From Euclidia mi (Eukaryota > Arthropoda > Insecta > Lepidoptera > Erebidae), in contig OX123183.2 of NCBI GenBank assembly GCA_944739405.2, positions 124,442,331 to 124,506,330 of the forward strand: a stretch of 64,000 bases of DNA, in the 5' to 3' direction. The notes under the pieces are model-generated. The model worked only from the letters and a program-made list of their open reading frames with translations. It was not told the DNA's origin and ran no database searches. Every line of letters starts with the position of its first letter. The first letter of the stretch is position 1. Made by a program: the position numbers and the translations under genes. Shown piece after piece: positions 44,110 to 56,436 of the stretch.

Positions 44110-44788
44110 GTCAGTTACCGAACATGCACTAAAAGTAGCACACATATTGTTAGAAAATTGTACGTTACTTTATTTTTATCTCTAAATGACATAACTAGGT
44201 CTGTGGTGAATTTAGATCATAATTTGACTTCAGGGTGCAACCTTATTATTCCTAAAATATTTTTTTGAATAACTGGGTTATTTTGGGCAGCTTCGAAACA
44301 ACTTCTTACTCGATAAACAGAAAGAAGTACAATAAACAGACTGACTTAAATTATTAAATTAATTTATCTTTTAGTTGCATCCATCGAAACCATTTCTAAA
44401 CCCACTGAGTCGTGTGAAACTGCATATAAATCTTGTTATTTATTTTCTCCACACTCCAATGCATCTGCACATCTAGATATTATTATCAGAATAATTTCTT
44501 TACTTCTTTATCCCAGCTGTCCAAACATTACATTTTTTCGTGAATCATCTCAAAACTTGCATAAGAAATCAGGTCATTTTATTGCACTACAAAAGCTTGT
44601 ATAATAAACATGGCTAGTTTATTCTCTTTTAATATCTTTATTTCTGCGTCTGCAGCTTTCTTGTACTATTTATGAATGAGTAACGATGCATCTTTTTAAA
44701 TACTATCATATTTCGATGATGTGTCAGATAAGACATTATTTAGGTTATTCGTAATTTCACTGTACTTGTTTTCTTTCACAGGAATTTT
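44110..44788. other. Intron-like, no gene
   Basis: AT-rich, follows the donor at 44110. Confidence 0.5.
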
Positions 44789-44830
44789 AAACACTCATTC
44801 CAAGAGAATAACCTCTTGGAATAAGTGTTT
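44789..44830. repeat. 18-bp arm hairpin
   Basis: AAACACTCATTCCAAGAG pairs with CTCTTGGAATAAGTGTTT, one mismatch, 6-nt loop. Confidence 0.9.
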
Positions 44831-45542
44831 GAATAAATATCTAGGATTTAATTAATTTGCCATTACCGCCGCGAAATCTGATTCAGATAGTGAAACATTG
44901 TTAAGATAATTATGATGTGTTTTAATTGTCATTACCTTCTGCTGCAAATTAGGTGTGCGAATGAAGAACTATGTCAGCCAAACATTAGAATCGAAATAAA
45001 AAGCGTTATTATTGTCGAAATATCATCAAGACTCTTAAGCTCACGCGTATCTTAGTAGAACCTCTTTTATTACGTTCCATTAGGAGCCAGGCTTTCGAAA
45101 TAATCTAAAGGTTTTGCGTTTTCGTTTTTCAGTAAATTCAACTCTTATAAAAGTTCGCCACTTTAAGAGGCAACGATTGTCAACTTCTACCTATTATGTA
45201 TTCAGAAACCGCCTAAAGGTTTTAATTAGAAAACTTAAAAATAATATCCTTTCATCAAAAGCTTCCCGTTTTACAAATCACAGTTGCTTGTTAAATATTC
45301 ATCATCATCCCAGCGCCGTCTTGGAGGCGATGTAGGACCTTTGTCTTGGGGCATTGTGTGTGATTTTATAATGTCTTCTAAAGGTGTTCATTCAATTCAA
45401 TATTTTCTGAACATTCAATTCGTAAAATTTAAGTTAGGACATTAAAGTAACATATTTTATAAGCAGCATATAAGTGAAGCTTAATGTAATCTAATACAAA
45501 AACCATAAAAACAAATTTAGAAAGTGAAAATATTTACGTGGT
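44831..45542. other. No gene; one SINE tail scrap
   Basis: ATTCATCATCATCCCAGCGC at about 45297 is a reversed SINE tail. Otherwise AT-rich. Confidence 0.45.
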
Positions 45543-45985
45543 TTAGGCGTCGTAAAATGCCTCCATATCAATGTCATCGGGTAACAGAAGGCTGGCAGCA
45601 TTGCCACGCTGGATGGCAATGCTGATTGTTTGAGCAAAGAATAAACCAGCCTTCTGGTCATGTGAGACGTCGATTAACCATTTAGAAATTTCCCGGAATA
45701 GAGAACGAGCGCTCGGACCCCATGAGCCTAGCGTTTCCACCCAAAACGGCTCAAACACGTAATTACTTACTAAATTACTGTATTTGCGCCGTTTGAGGGT
45801 TTCCGCAGTTGCAGCAGCAGCGCCAGCATGGCCTCCTTTGCTTGGAACATGTGATGGCGCGAGGGTGTCTACGCAGGTTGCGTCCCACATCAAAGGCCTA
45901 CCCATTTTCCAACGCCAGACGCGATAAGAGCACGACGGATTATATCATTCAGATGGGCATGACGAGGAATTCTACCAGTGCTTCT
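45543..45985 (-). pseudogene. C-terminal fragment of a retroelement reverse-transcriptase protein
   Basis: The minus strand reads GRIPRHAHLNDIIRRALIAS, then, in another frame, GRPLMWDATCVDTLAPSHVP ... SNYVFEPFWVETLGSWG ... AQTISIAIQRGNAASLL. This pair of motifs (PRHxxLNDII, then WDATCVDT and AIQRGNAAS) belongs to a very widespread animal family of retroelement polyproteins; these residues are its C-terminal domain. The segment normally between the two motifs is missing and the frame shifts there, so this is a deleted relic. It ends with a stop at 45543-45545. Confidence 0.75.
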
Positions 45986-46060
45986 GCTGCAAGATAGCCC
46001 ATGGTGGAAATCTCAAATGAAAAAAAAAAGGAAAAAATCGTAATAACTTTTAGCAACAAC

Positions 46061-46642
46061 TTACGCATATACCTCAGCTGCTTTGTTATAAAATATTGTG
46101 AGTTTATTTTCTGGAATGCTACTCAACAAAAAATTATGGTGATGAGGATGCACCATTTTTATAAAAATCTCGCACTCACCGATTTGTATCAATCTGTAAG
46201 TCGCAAAGTGTATTTCATACCGCCAGGAGACTAAGTTGTCCATAACCAGAAAAAAAATTGCTCTCGACAAAAACAGAGGGAAGTTATTGAGGGGTCCATC
46301 TAGTTGTAATTGTGTGAAATGCATAAAAAAAGAGGTGGAGTATTTCAGTTTAGGTCGTACGTATGGCGTCAAATCGATTCGCTACCGTCTTAAGTTTATA
46401 GTCTTACTGGACGCAGGTGGTTTCACATTATGAGCGGGTAATTTTAGACGTACCATTCCTAATTTTGGAACAATATGTTCGGGTGATTCAAACTGAAGTA
46501 TCGTCTGGTCTAGGAACTTGAAATATAACAGCGGACTGCATAGCTGTTTACTAATTCGTCTGACATCTGGTGAAATATATTTTGGTACTGTAACTAGACC
46601 GCAATGCACCTGGTACTTATCAAGCCAACGTAATATGCGCAT
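46061..46642 (-). pseudogene. 190-codon frame interrupted by one in-frame TAG, identity unknown
   Basis: From ATG at 46642 (MRILRWLDKYQVHCGLVTVP) the frame runs 86 codons to TAG at about 46382, then continues in the same frame for over 100 codons (RIDLTPYVRPKLKYSTSFFM...HHHNFLLSSIPENKLT) to a stop at 46061. Composition looks protein-like and unlike nearby DNA. I recognise no domain. It may be a decayed exon or relic with a single nonsense change. It lies just upstream, on the same strand, of the retroelement fragment at 45543. Confidence 0.4.
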
Positions 46643-49049
46643 CTTTCATTATAGATAAAAATATAAACAGAGAATCAGACAATATAAAATGAGCTTTTTT
46701 ATGACAAAGAAACAAATATATTTCTATTTATTTGAAGGGTAAATTTAGCACTAGTAAACAAGTTGAAACTTTTTAGGACACCGCACCGGCTTCGAGTTTT
46801 ACTTACATTTTGTACCAAAGTCGTGTGCAAACTCAAAGTAGAATAAAAGAACTTACATTCCTAAAGAAGTAAAATAGAGGTTAAAGTTTTGTTTGAAACG
46901 TCGCAGATTTTGAAACTAGCGATAATAATATTTGTAGAAAAGCTAGTGAAAATTGTGTTACAAAATTATGTGATAATTGCGATAGCTCATGTAATGCAGC
47001 AATTGTAACGTCAATTCTAAATAAAGGCGCTTGTTTACGCTAGTTTAAAAACATCGGAGGTATAAGCAGTAATTACGGAGCTATGTTGCTCATGCAATAT
47101 TTTTGCAGTCTGCATCACGACCGGTCGAGCCGCTGCCAAATTGCACGCTGCTACAACGAATCGCAAACAAAATGTAAACAGAGCTTCTTAATTTACATGT
47201 TAACAAATTTGTTGGTAGACAGAAATATTTTCTTGCTTCGACTCTTTATAAAATGTGAGCTTAAAATAAGACATCAATGAATGAGGTACATTTATTTATA
47301 TGACTTTTCTTTTTCAATTAACTCAAGATAGGTATTACTTACTCAAAATAACTTTTTTTGTATAAATACAATAAAATTCTGAAATCAAACCGGATCATTG
47401 CCTTGATATTTTTTTATCTGGACTAATAATTGCAACTTCATATTTAAGCAAGTAAGATAAAGTGTGTTCAGTTCTTTAGAATTTATTTTTTTATTTTTTA
47501 TCTTTTATTACCTGATGATAATATGAATGATGAATGATACATATGTTTTATTGCACACAGAATGCGGCATATGTTCGAAAAACTATACACTATTTGGACT
47601 CTAACAACTCCATTAAAACTAATACATATTCTTTGATCCTTGTAACTTCAAAGAGCATCAATTTCATTATATCAGCCACGACGGTGGATGAAGAAAAACG
47701 CGTTCGATGTGAACGATAACCTTTAAACATGCCATTAGGTATATATTTTCTTCACAATATCGTTAATGTTTCGCCAACATGTCCGATGGCGATCATGTGG
47801 AAAATTGAACACTCGCAAATGATGTGTGTACGTCATAACGCCCACTAACACCTTGTGTCTTGTGATAGCGAGCTGCGGTGTGTTACATAGCCTCCACTGT
47901 GTGTCGATTTGGAAACCAAGGAGCCTTTCGAACCGCATGAATGACCAATAATCTAAAAATAGAAGTTTATTCTCTTTTCGTTGTCTTAAGCGATCTTGCG
48001 AAATAGATTACTTTTATACTAGACAGCTTATTTCCACCAGTTGTATTGGTATCAACATTATATACGTCCATAGCTGAACATAGATCTCCCCCAAGGCTCT
48101 CTACAAGGACCGATCTTGGGTAGCCCACACTGGTTGTATAATAAGAAAACTAATTCCTTTCTACTTTCTGTGTAACTGTGAAATGTCATTACATATAAGT
48201 TTAGAATCCGTATAGGCGCATTAATTGAAAATATCACATTTATCTTGAACTTCATTTTATGTCTGTGACCATTACTACGATAGCCAATCTGGCAATCGTA
48301 AACACTTGCCAATTAGTTCTATTATAAAGATATTAAAATTGGGTAGCAATGATGCATTTACAAAAAGAGGTAGAAAGATTTTGTACCTATGGTACAGAAA
48401 CGAGAGCAGAAGTTTAAATTTGTAGTCTATGTTGCCAAATCCCTGTGAGGAGGGTGTGTCCAAACAAAACCAAATGACATCACGTCTGAAATAATTGTTT
48501 AGTTCGTAAAATGTACATTATTATAGATTTTTGGCTGTTAAGACGCTGTAGTTGCTATCTCAATATTTTATTTTCACTGTACATATTGTCTATTTCCTTT
48601 GGTATTTTACTATTTACTTGTCGCGTTGGGTTCAGAAACTTTTGTTGTATTAACAATTAAAAATAGTCATTAAGAATTCATATTTTATGTTTATTTTTCT
48701 ATCCTCTCTTTAGGTAAATGGATATAGTTTTGGTTATGTACTCGTTTGTATATAACGTATTATTGCACTTACACAATAAACAAGGTCAACGATAAAAAGC
48801 ATTGCCTATTTATTTACATTATGTGTTATCAGAATTTTTATACTATTTTTATCGTTTCATCAATTACGAGTTATTGGTGCCCGTATCATCCACGGCATTT
48901 CTTCTACCTCTATTGTGATCGGTCACGCAATGTTTTGTTATTATCTTAGAGCTGACTTCCCCTTTCGTTTACTTACTGAATGATTGACGTTTGCTTTTTT
49001 ATGGATTATAATTTATATGTCGATAGGTAGGATGATAAAAGTCTTTTGA
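46643..49049. other. No supported gene
   Basis: AT-rich with frames of 60-85 codons on both strands, none with a recognisable motif. Confidence 0.4.
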
Positions 49050-49231
49050 TGTCTTTCATTATTTATTGGCAAAGATTTCGTAGCATGTTGAATGAAAAGC
49101 TCGCAACTGAAAGTATTTTACAGCAGCAGTGGAATGCATTTAAGAATGATTGGCATATAGGATACAAGGCTGCTGAGCAAAACAAAAATGTAATTAACGA
49201 ATGTCGTATATGCCATACCGAATATAATTAA
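49050..49231 (+). CDS. Small open frame, unknown
   Basis: ATG at 49050; 60 codons, MSFIIYWQRFRSMLNEKLAT...NVINECRICHTEYN. Charged and helix-like, ending in a C-x2-C pair. No splice signals judged reliable and no family recognised. Could be chance. Confidence 0.2.
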
Positions 49232-49324
49232 TTACTGTAAGTGACAAAAAGCTGTATGCATTTTCGTCCAGTACTATTTAATTTATTCATAGATCTTGTT
49301 ATGATGAACACGTTCTATTTTATT

Positions 49325-49540
49325 TACAGTATAATTGAAAACTAGAGGACGCCAGCAGCTACGCCTGCATTTTTTTTCATTTAACCGTTTTGGCCGATCC
49401 CGTGGGAATTTTGGAAAATCCCTTCTTAGTGCACCCCTACGGTCCCCAAGGAACATACATGCCAAATTTCAGCGCTGCGCCCAATAGTTTTGGCTGTAGC
49501 GTGTCTGTCAGTCAGCCAGTAACGCAAGGATTTTATATAT
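49325..49540. repeat. Lepidopteran dispersed repeat fragment
   Basis: GAAAACTAGAGGACGCCAGC ... GATCCCGTGGGAATTTTGG ... CATGCCAAATTTCAGCGCTG ... GTGTCTGTCAGTCAGCC ... TATATATTAAGAT is the layout of Helitron-like repeats found between genes in moths. Ends not defined. Confidence 0.55.
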
Positions 49541-49794
49541 TAAGATAATGCCATCTAACAATTTATAAAAGTAACATTTTCATGGCAAAAGACACTAGGT
49601 TGCCTGGATTATTTGAAATCGGTATTAATATCCAAAATCAAAGACATTGCAGGTCCAAAACCTTAATGCTGAATTAAGTCGATTAAATGCTAATTACTTA
49701 TTTCACGACACAGTTTTATGAGTAAGAATAAAACCACGTAATAAAACCCTGTAAATTCATAGTTTGCCTTTCAAATTGCAGGTCTTAAATGCCT

Positions 49795-50119
49795 CGTAGA
49801 CAGCAAAATATTTTATGACTGCCAGTCAACAACAGAACTTATAAAGCTTGGTGGAATGCCAAAAGTGATAATTTGTGGGGCGGCGCAGTGCATGGACACC
49901 GCGTCAATCTCTATCGGCGACATGTGTGCGCGCCTGTCAATCAGGTGCACTCCACCTAAATCTGAAATGCTTTTAACTCTTACATGTGCCGTAGGAGCTT
50001 GCCCTCCTTTAGTTTCTGTTTACCTAGCTTCATTTGACCCGATTGTCATGTCTGAAGAGAGATTTGTATATGTGTTTATATTCCTGAGTTTTTGTGCAAT
50101 CCACATCGATTTAGGCTAG
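49795..50119 (+). other. Candidate exon, or antisense open frame
   Basis: After a good acceptor (TTTCAAATTGCAG|GT at 49781) the plus strand stays open to a stop at 50119 (LKCLVDSKIFYDCQSTTELI ... CGAAQCMDTASISIGDMCAR), cysteine-rich. Its entry phase (two bases, GT) would fit the phase-1 end of the 43568 exon, which has a one-in-three chance of happening at random. The minus strand of the same DNA also reads well (VRVKSISDLGGVHLIDRRAH...). One strand may be a real exon; I cannot tell which. Confidence 0.25.
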
Positions 50120-50165
50120 TTTCGAATTTGAAACCATTAAATTAATTTTGAAATACTCTATTTCT

Positions 50166-50399
50166 TCAAACGTCAATTTTATTTTGCTTACACTCGTTTT
50201 TTACAATTTCGTATCTAATTTCACTGCCACATGGAAGGTTAAAATCACAAACTAAAATCACAAGTTCTTTTATAACATCTTTATCGTCCTTATCAATGAA
50301 AGCCCACTTAATTTGTATGAGGGTAGGGCTAGCTGCCAAAACAAACATAGCTAATGTAACGTGCACTTGCATGTAACAGTGCGTCGTGAGATCATCCAC
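50166..50399 (-). CDS. Small open frame with possible signal peptide, unknown
   Basis: ATG at 50399, or better the in-frame ATG at about 50372 giving MQVHVTLAMFVLAASPTLIQ, which looks like a signal peptide. Then a short acidic and cysteine-containing chain (VCDFNLPCGSEIRYEIVKNE) to a stop at 50166. A possible donor GT|AAGC lies near the end (GAGT|GTAAGC), so it could be a first exon continuing leftward. No family recognised. Confidence 0.3.
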   Translation of the reverse strand: MDDLTTHCYMQVHVTLAMFVLAASPTLIQIKWAFIDKDDKDVIKELVILVCDFNLPCGSEIRYEIVKNECKQNKIDV

Positions 50400-50596
50400 C
50401 TTGCCGGATCGCGAGCGAGTGACGAATGCTTCCCGTCTTACGACATTTCTATTCTAATTCCTGTATCGTGCAGTTGAACTACTTTTGTGCTGTCGGCAAG
50501 GTCGGAAACGGATGTTGGTTACATTATTTGCATTCAGATTTGATTGTTTTGTAATTTGGTTATTTCTGTTTCTCACTGAAATATCTTGGTTATAAT

Positions 50597-50680
50597 AGTA
50601 GAAGTGGCGGCAGGCCAATGCTTAAGGCATCGAACTCGCGGCAAGGTTGCGGGTTCAAATCCCTCATAATGCACTGTTAA
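50597..50680 (+). repeat. SINE head, second tRNA-like family
   Basis: AGTGGCGGCAGGCCAATGCT and GCGGGTTCAAATCCCTCATA (B box); relative of 19170-19260. The 3' part is not recognisable. Confidence 0.55.
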
Positions 50681-52037
50681 CCAGCTCTTTTTTAACAGAA
50701 ATTACATTTATTAAGTATTCATAATCAATTGATTTAATATAGATGCATGGGTTATCTCTCAACATAGTTGCGTTTTGCAAACAACATTAACACCTATTAA
50801 AGAAAATCAGGTCATTTGATCTTTCAAAGTGTTACTAGAGCTTTTATTCTGTTAGGTTTCTTTATTGCGTGTATTAAGAACCTGGAATTTAAAGCACTAT
50901 ATTGGAAACGTTCAGAAAACGGATCTTTCTGCGAAAATAATACATCTCTCTAAATTTTCCTAGCGTTGTCTATTTGAATCACGATCAATATTGTTGGTAT
51001 ATTTATGAGGAGCACTTTTATATAGAGACGCGTGGCCAGCTTTCAGCGACCTTGTGTGTGAATGTTTATGTAGGGGCTTGATATCATCGTCGGAACTGGC
51101 TGCTGATATAACAATGACATTGGCCAGCTCTTTCATCATGCGCGGTATTTTTATCTGAAGTGCAGTGGAAGGCTGGCCATTAATCATCCGACTGTACTGT
51201 CTGACTCACATATGCTTGCGTATGCACTTAATTAACAGATGCGTGCCAGATTGTTGGGCTTCAAATAATTGGCATTTTTCTGAATGTGTGGTGAGCAATA
51301 AGTTAGCTATATAGACGATACTTTATAAAGTGTGGCTAGCAAAATGTTTGAGATACTTATATGTTTAAAGATAATTTAATATTTTCAAAATTAGGAATCA
51401 AATATTGCCATATACCTAAAATATTGTTATTCTACCTATAAGCCAGAATATAAACAGGCCCAAAAGCCTCAAACGTGCATGGAATTGAAACAATATAAAT
51501 AATGCCTAATAAGCGTAATTGGGTTTCTGTCATTGAGTGCGTCAAATCAAATCGTCACATCTGAAGGGTTGTTAATTACTTTTTTTACCAAATTACTCAA
51601 TGTTCTGATCAGTAAAACGACGAAAAATTATTGTTGTGTTACTTTTTCATACTTAGCCAATAAACACATTAGCGTCATATAATTTAGCTAACCCGTGACA
51701 ACAGCTGATATTTAATTTTCCCTTATATATTTCACAATATACACTACAAATTCATAGAAGTTTAAAAACATATTATAGGTACATTTTATTGTAGATCTAT
51801 CTCTCCATGTCTATAAATGTGCAGGATAGCTACGGCTAGCCAGAAAGACGTTACAAGATGTAATCAAGTAAGATAAAAAGATCCAATGCCAGCAGATCGA
51901 AGTCAGGTCGAAACTTGCATCATCAGTATAAATAAATAAACGTAAATCTAGATCACTTGGTCATCGGTTCCTATACTCGATACTTATTTTAGTTTCTGCA
52001 TCAATTGTAATATGACTGTTTCCTTTTAGCTTGGTTG
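50681..52037. other. No gene seen
   Basis: AT-rich. The 75-codon minus frame at 50960 lacks a domain. Confidence 0.4.
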
Positions 52038-52068
52038 GCATTCGTGAACCAATTTGGTTCACGAATGC
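52038..52068. repeat. 31-bp palindrome
   Basis: GCATTCGTGAACCAA and its reverse complement around one central base. Confidence 0.93.
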
Positions 52069-53059
52069 TGGCTTGTTGGTTGGTCAAGTAGTTAGTGGCA
52101 TTATCTGCTGAGTCAGCGCAGGTCGATGCTTCGTTTTCATCCAGGGCAAATCTTGATGTGATGAGTAGTATTTATTAATTTTGTTCTGTGTCTGGCTGTA
52201 ATTTATAATATGACTGTAGGCACGTATTTAAGAATATGTTCGTATGTATGTTTATAATTTAACTTGTTGCTAAAGGCCTTGCCTTGTTGAGATTGTACAA
52301 TCTCTGCTTAGTTTAAGATCAGAAACTGTGTGAGTAGTCTTGAGATAGAAAATAAATCGTACTTATTATTGTCATGCAAAAATAAATTCACTTTTAGTTG
52401 CTTTTCGTAATGGAAATAATTGTATTGTAATAACAATTCCAAAGCCTTGTCTAGACACCAAAACCCATTTCGAAAGCAATATTTTGGATAATGTACGCAG
52501 TAGCTTACGTTAAGGGTTATTTGTCATATATGTACCTACAGGCATATAAACAAATATTTTCCCTTATATTACCGTGTAGTTTATTGCGTCCATTTTTCAG
52601 TCTTATGGGCATTTTATTGCCTAATTTGAAACTATGACTATTTGTTGGGATTACGTGTCTGGTCGGTACGATGGCGCCGGCGCCCCTCGATTTCAAACAC
52701 TTCGCAACCCTCTGTCGTCTGGCCGACAGCCAACGGATGAATCTTGCTTAAATAATATTCAATGGTCACGAAATTTTATGTCAAGCAATGCAAAATTTGA
52801 ACACGTTTAATTTAAATTTACTGCAATTCAATTAGTTTGGCATAGTTATAAAAGGTTATATCACTGTATCATAGAAATTACAACTCCTTGCCAGCTCTCT
52901 TCTCGCAGTTCTCGCTTTGAGGGTGTCATGATTTGAAATACTAGCAAATGGCCCTGTCTCCGTATAATCCCTCATTAACAGCTTAACATTAAGTACCATG
53001 AAGTCAACTTTGCAAAGACGCTAGTTATCGAATTGTCCAATAATACAAATCTACAAATA
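52069..53059. other. No gene seen
   Basis: AT-rich, with GGCGCCGGCGCC, a GC palindrome, at about 52674. Confidence 0.4.
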
Positions 53060-53172
53060 TTTTTGTGTGAATGAAGCAAGAGAGATATGTCAGGATAGTT
53101 GCAAATGGCTTCCGTAGTCTCTGCCTGCTCCTCCGGGAAACAGGCGTGAGTCTATGTATGTATGTATGCATG
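53060..53172 (+). repeat. SINE/LINE tail, CAGGCGTGA type
   Basis: GAATGAAGCAAGAGAGATAT ... TTCCGTAGTCTCTGCCTGCT ... AAACAGGCGTGAGTCTATGT then (ATGT)n; the plus-strand version of 25138-25262. Confidence 0.8.
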
Positions 53173-54799
53173 TAGAAATATTTATCATTTTTCGAATTGG
53201 TGGCACTTTGGCCGATGTTTGTATCAAAATTACACAGATCCTGTTACCTCAGGCGTGATAAATTCGTGAACATTCTCATAATTATAAATCATATCCGCAA
53301 TTTGCCTTCAAATATATCCGTCTCAGCATCTCTTACAGCTGACTCGAGTCTAGTTTCGTCGTCATCCACCCCCGCACTTATATCACTGACGTCACCACTT
53401 AATCGTTTATAAGATACACGAAAAGTGTTAGAAAATTCGAGGTCGATGCACGAACGTTATTTTCTTCTCGTCTCATTTCTATTATTGCATTGTGGCTTGT
53501 TTTACCTTACGTAAGATTATTTCTAGATGCTGTGTCTGTGGTATCTGCATGTTTGTCTTCGTTTACTACGTGTATAAATTGGGTTGTGTCTACGTAGTTT
53601 GCACGCGGTTTCTTTTTATCGCTAGATAATGTAGATGACTGTATAAGCTTACAGCACCGCTCTCGTGGTAATGTGTCATCGTTACGAGAATGTGATTTAA
53701 CTTCACTGATAAATATACATTTGTTAAATATATTTGTTTATTTTATATTTAGTTTTATTAGTTCAAAGAGCGGGTGTTTATGATGATTCAACACGTGCTA
53801 ATAATTTGCTCAGTAACATAGTTTTGAAAACTTACATTGTGAACAGTTAGAATTTTCTTAATGTTCTCTACATTTACAAATATCTTGTCTAGTCTTGGAC
53901 TTAAAAATCAGAAACACTGAATTGATCTTTAGTGCTACTGCTATCCAACAAGGTTAATTTAAAATAATTCATTGCTGCCTTTAGATAACTTGTTAAGGTT
54001 CATAATCAATTTATTCTTTAATTTTATGCAGCTTTTCATTTCCATTGATGCGTTTACATCCAGTTCTTTTTTATTTTAATTGAGCTTCCATGGAAGGCAT
54101 TCATTGTTATTATTTCATTCTAAAAATTTAATAGTCACAATATTTAGCTTGTTTATGAATTTCATAATTGCTATAAAGCGGCTGAGGCATTCCGATGTTT
54201 CAACAATGTTTGAGTTGCGTTCGTCACGTGTCGTTACTTGCTATTTGTGAGTGACCTAAATGCGAATCTGTGCATGAATGAGCGCCTTCCAAGAAGCTCT
54301 CCGGCTGTGCATGATGAGCGTTATAATTGGAATTTGCCAAAGGCCTTTTAGCCGTTGGCAGGTATGCTACTGTTATTAAAAGAGGTGATACAATTAGGCG
54401 TTCTTATAAATCTTTGTCATCCGTATTCTGATCTATGACTGAGATAAGATCAGAGTTCTTCGTTATTGTTTTGAGAGATGCAATCATAGCCTTGCGTAAT
54501 CTCGTCAGGTCAATCTGGCTTAAAACAAATTGACGAAATCCAACTTTCTTTCATTTATGACTAAACACTGGGCAAAAATTATAATGTAGAATGGATATTA
54601 TAACAAACCTTAATATCATTTGTAAGTTTTCTTGTTTTCGCTCTTGTTCAGTGCTGAATAAGTTTTATTGATATCGGTGAAAATCTCTGAAATGCAATAG
54701 TACTAGTACTTTTCGCCGATATCCTGAGAACGACTACCGGTTGCTACTGCTGAGGCACTTTGATCACCTGAAAAGTATTTATTTCTATTAAAATACATA
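53173..54799. other. No gene seen
   Basis: AT-rich, no supported feature. Confidence 0.4.
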
Positions 54800-54955
54800 C
54801 ATACATACATAACTTCACGTCTTTATCCCCGAAGGGATTGGTAGAGGCGTATTACACACCCACACTTCACCAGTTATGTTTTGGTCCGAATGTAATAGGG
54901 GGCGAGCCTATTGCCATTAACCGGGCAAATTATTAAGCGAGCGATTAATAAAATT
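54800..54955 (-). repeat. Truncated SINE
   Basis: (ATAC)n then AACTTCACGTCTTTATCCCC-GAAGGGATTGG, GTATTACACACCCACACTTC and GGGGGCGAGCCTATTGCC to ATTATTAAGCGAGCGAT. Same truncation as 23702-23855. Confidence 0.87.
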
Positions 54956-55624
54956 TAGTAACAATTCAATATAATTTTATATCATTTTAGGTAGTTTCGA
55001 GCTTTTATTGTTTTTGTATATTGTATGATTGTAGATTTCAATGCTTTTCATATTGATTTCTATTTTAAAAGGCTTTTGGCTTCGTATCAAGTTAAAATAT
55101 TTACATTCATGAGAATCTTAAGAATATCAAAAATCATTTTCTTGTGTTTAGTAACATAACAATTAGTAACAAATAAAAACTTTATTGATGCTATCAATTA
55201 AGTTTTTAGAAAAGGATCTAAGACATTAACACTTTTCTTCGTAATCACCATGGGAAACAAATATGTCACTAATCGTTTCTGAATTAATATCTTGTAGGAA
55301 GTGAGTGAAACATTTTTACAAACATGCTGACACCGATGGTGCAGTGTTATTCCGTTTAAAATAAATAAATCAATGGCTTTCATGTTGCCACTAAAAGACA
55401 CAACATGATATAAATCTGGCGATATGGCCCAGTAGGCGTTTATTGCTGTATCACTCTTATAAATATAGGCAGTTATGAAGATATGCCCTGTTAGCTGTGA
55501 GATATAGACTTAGCGTTGGCTTTCAAATTTCCAGAGTGAATACAAAAAAGCCATTAGAACTTGCCAGCAAGAAGTTTTGTTGTTAGCTATACTGTTCATT
55601 ATTGTTTATATCATATAATGAAAT
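54956..55624. other. No gene seen
   Basis: AT-rich. Confidence 0.4.
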
Positions 55625-55765
55625 CCACCTTCTAGCGTTATCCCATTTGCATCCCAGGGTCCTCTTACTGCTCTAACCGAATTTGGTTGAATATTAGCTT
55701 TTTCACAGAGGACTGCCTGTCTGACCTCCACAACACGAAGAGAGAGCGATATTCGATGGTTTACA
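55625..55765 (-). repeat. SINE 3' part (GGATAACGC tail), reversed
   Basis: CTAGCGTTATCCCATTTGC, CTAACCGAATTTGGTTGAAT and GGACTGCCTGTCTGACCTCC are the reverse of the 3' part at 29765 and 56361. It accounts for part of the 87-codon frame here. Confidence 0.8.
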
Positions 55766-56360
55766 ATAGGGTCATTTTATACAGAGATACTGACTTCCTA
55801 TTAACTCATCTCATAATAAAATATATTTACCTAATCTTTATTGACACAGAGCAATTTGAATATAATCTAAAGTTCAAAATTGACATAGCGTCATCTCATC
55901 AAGATTTGATTATCTCATTAAATATCCGCCCCGTGGTACTCCCAATATAAACTATATCAAAGCATAAATCCGTGTGAGTGGGACATCATAATCTGGCTGC
56001 ACACGTCTTGTCGAATTTGTATACACTCAAATAAAGATGAGAATGTTCTATAAATAAAGATATTTATATAGAAAAGTATCGTCAGGAAGCCGCCTACGTA
56101 GATATGTCTATTTTTACCCATTACTATAATGTCGGTTACCGTACGTTGTCATGGTTTTATCTTTGGAATTAAATTGTTGGATTTGTTTGGAATGTAAGTT
56201 GTCTTTATTAGTTTGTTTAGTTTTGTCTGCTGCTTGATTAGACTTAGTTTTCGTTTAGTATTAATGTCAACTTACAACGTTACATTAGTAAACATGATAA
56301 TGGATTAGTCGTGAGTTGACTTCAGCTCTTCGAGAGCTTTAAATGAAAATGCATATTGAG
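55766..56360. other. No gene seen
   Basis: AT-rich. Confidence 0.4.
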
Positions 56361-56388
56361 GCAGCGATAGCCTAGTGGAGATACCAAC

Positions 56389-56408
56389 CATAGTAAAATT
56401 TTACTATG
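56389..56408. mobile_element. 20-bp TIR-only micro-insertion with 8-bp duplication
   Basis: CATAGTAAAATTTTACTATG is a perfect palindrome, flanked by ATACCAAC at 56381-56388 and 56409-56416. Confidence 0.75.
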
Positions 56409-56416
56409 ATACCAAC

Positions 56417-56436
56417 CATATAGTAATTTTACTATG
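56417..56436. mobile_element. Second 20-bp palindromic micro-insertion
   Basis: CATATAGTAATTTTACTATG, a variant of the neighbour, followed by TACCAAC (7 of the 8 duplicated bases). Confidence 0.6.

Noticed and set aside
55687..55950. 87-codon plus frame
   Set aside because: Starts inside a reversed SINE 3' part.
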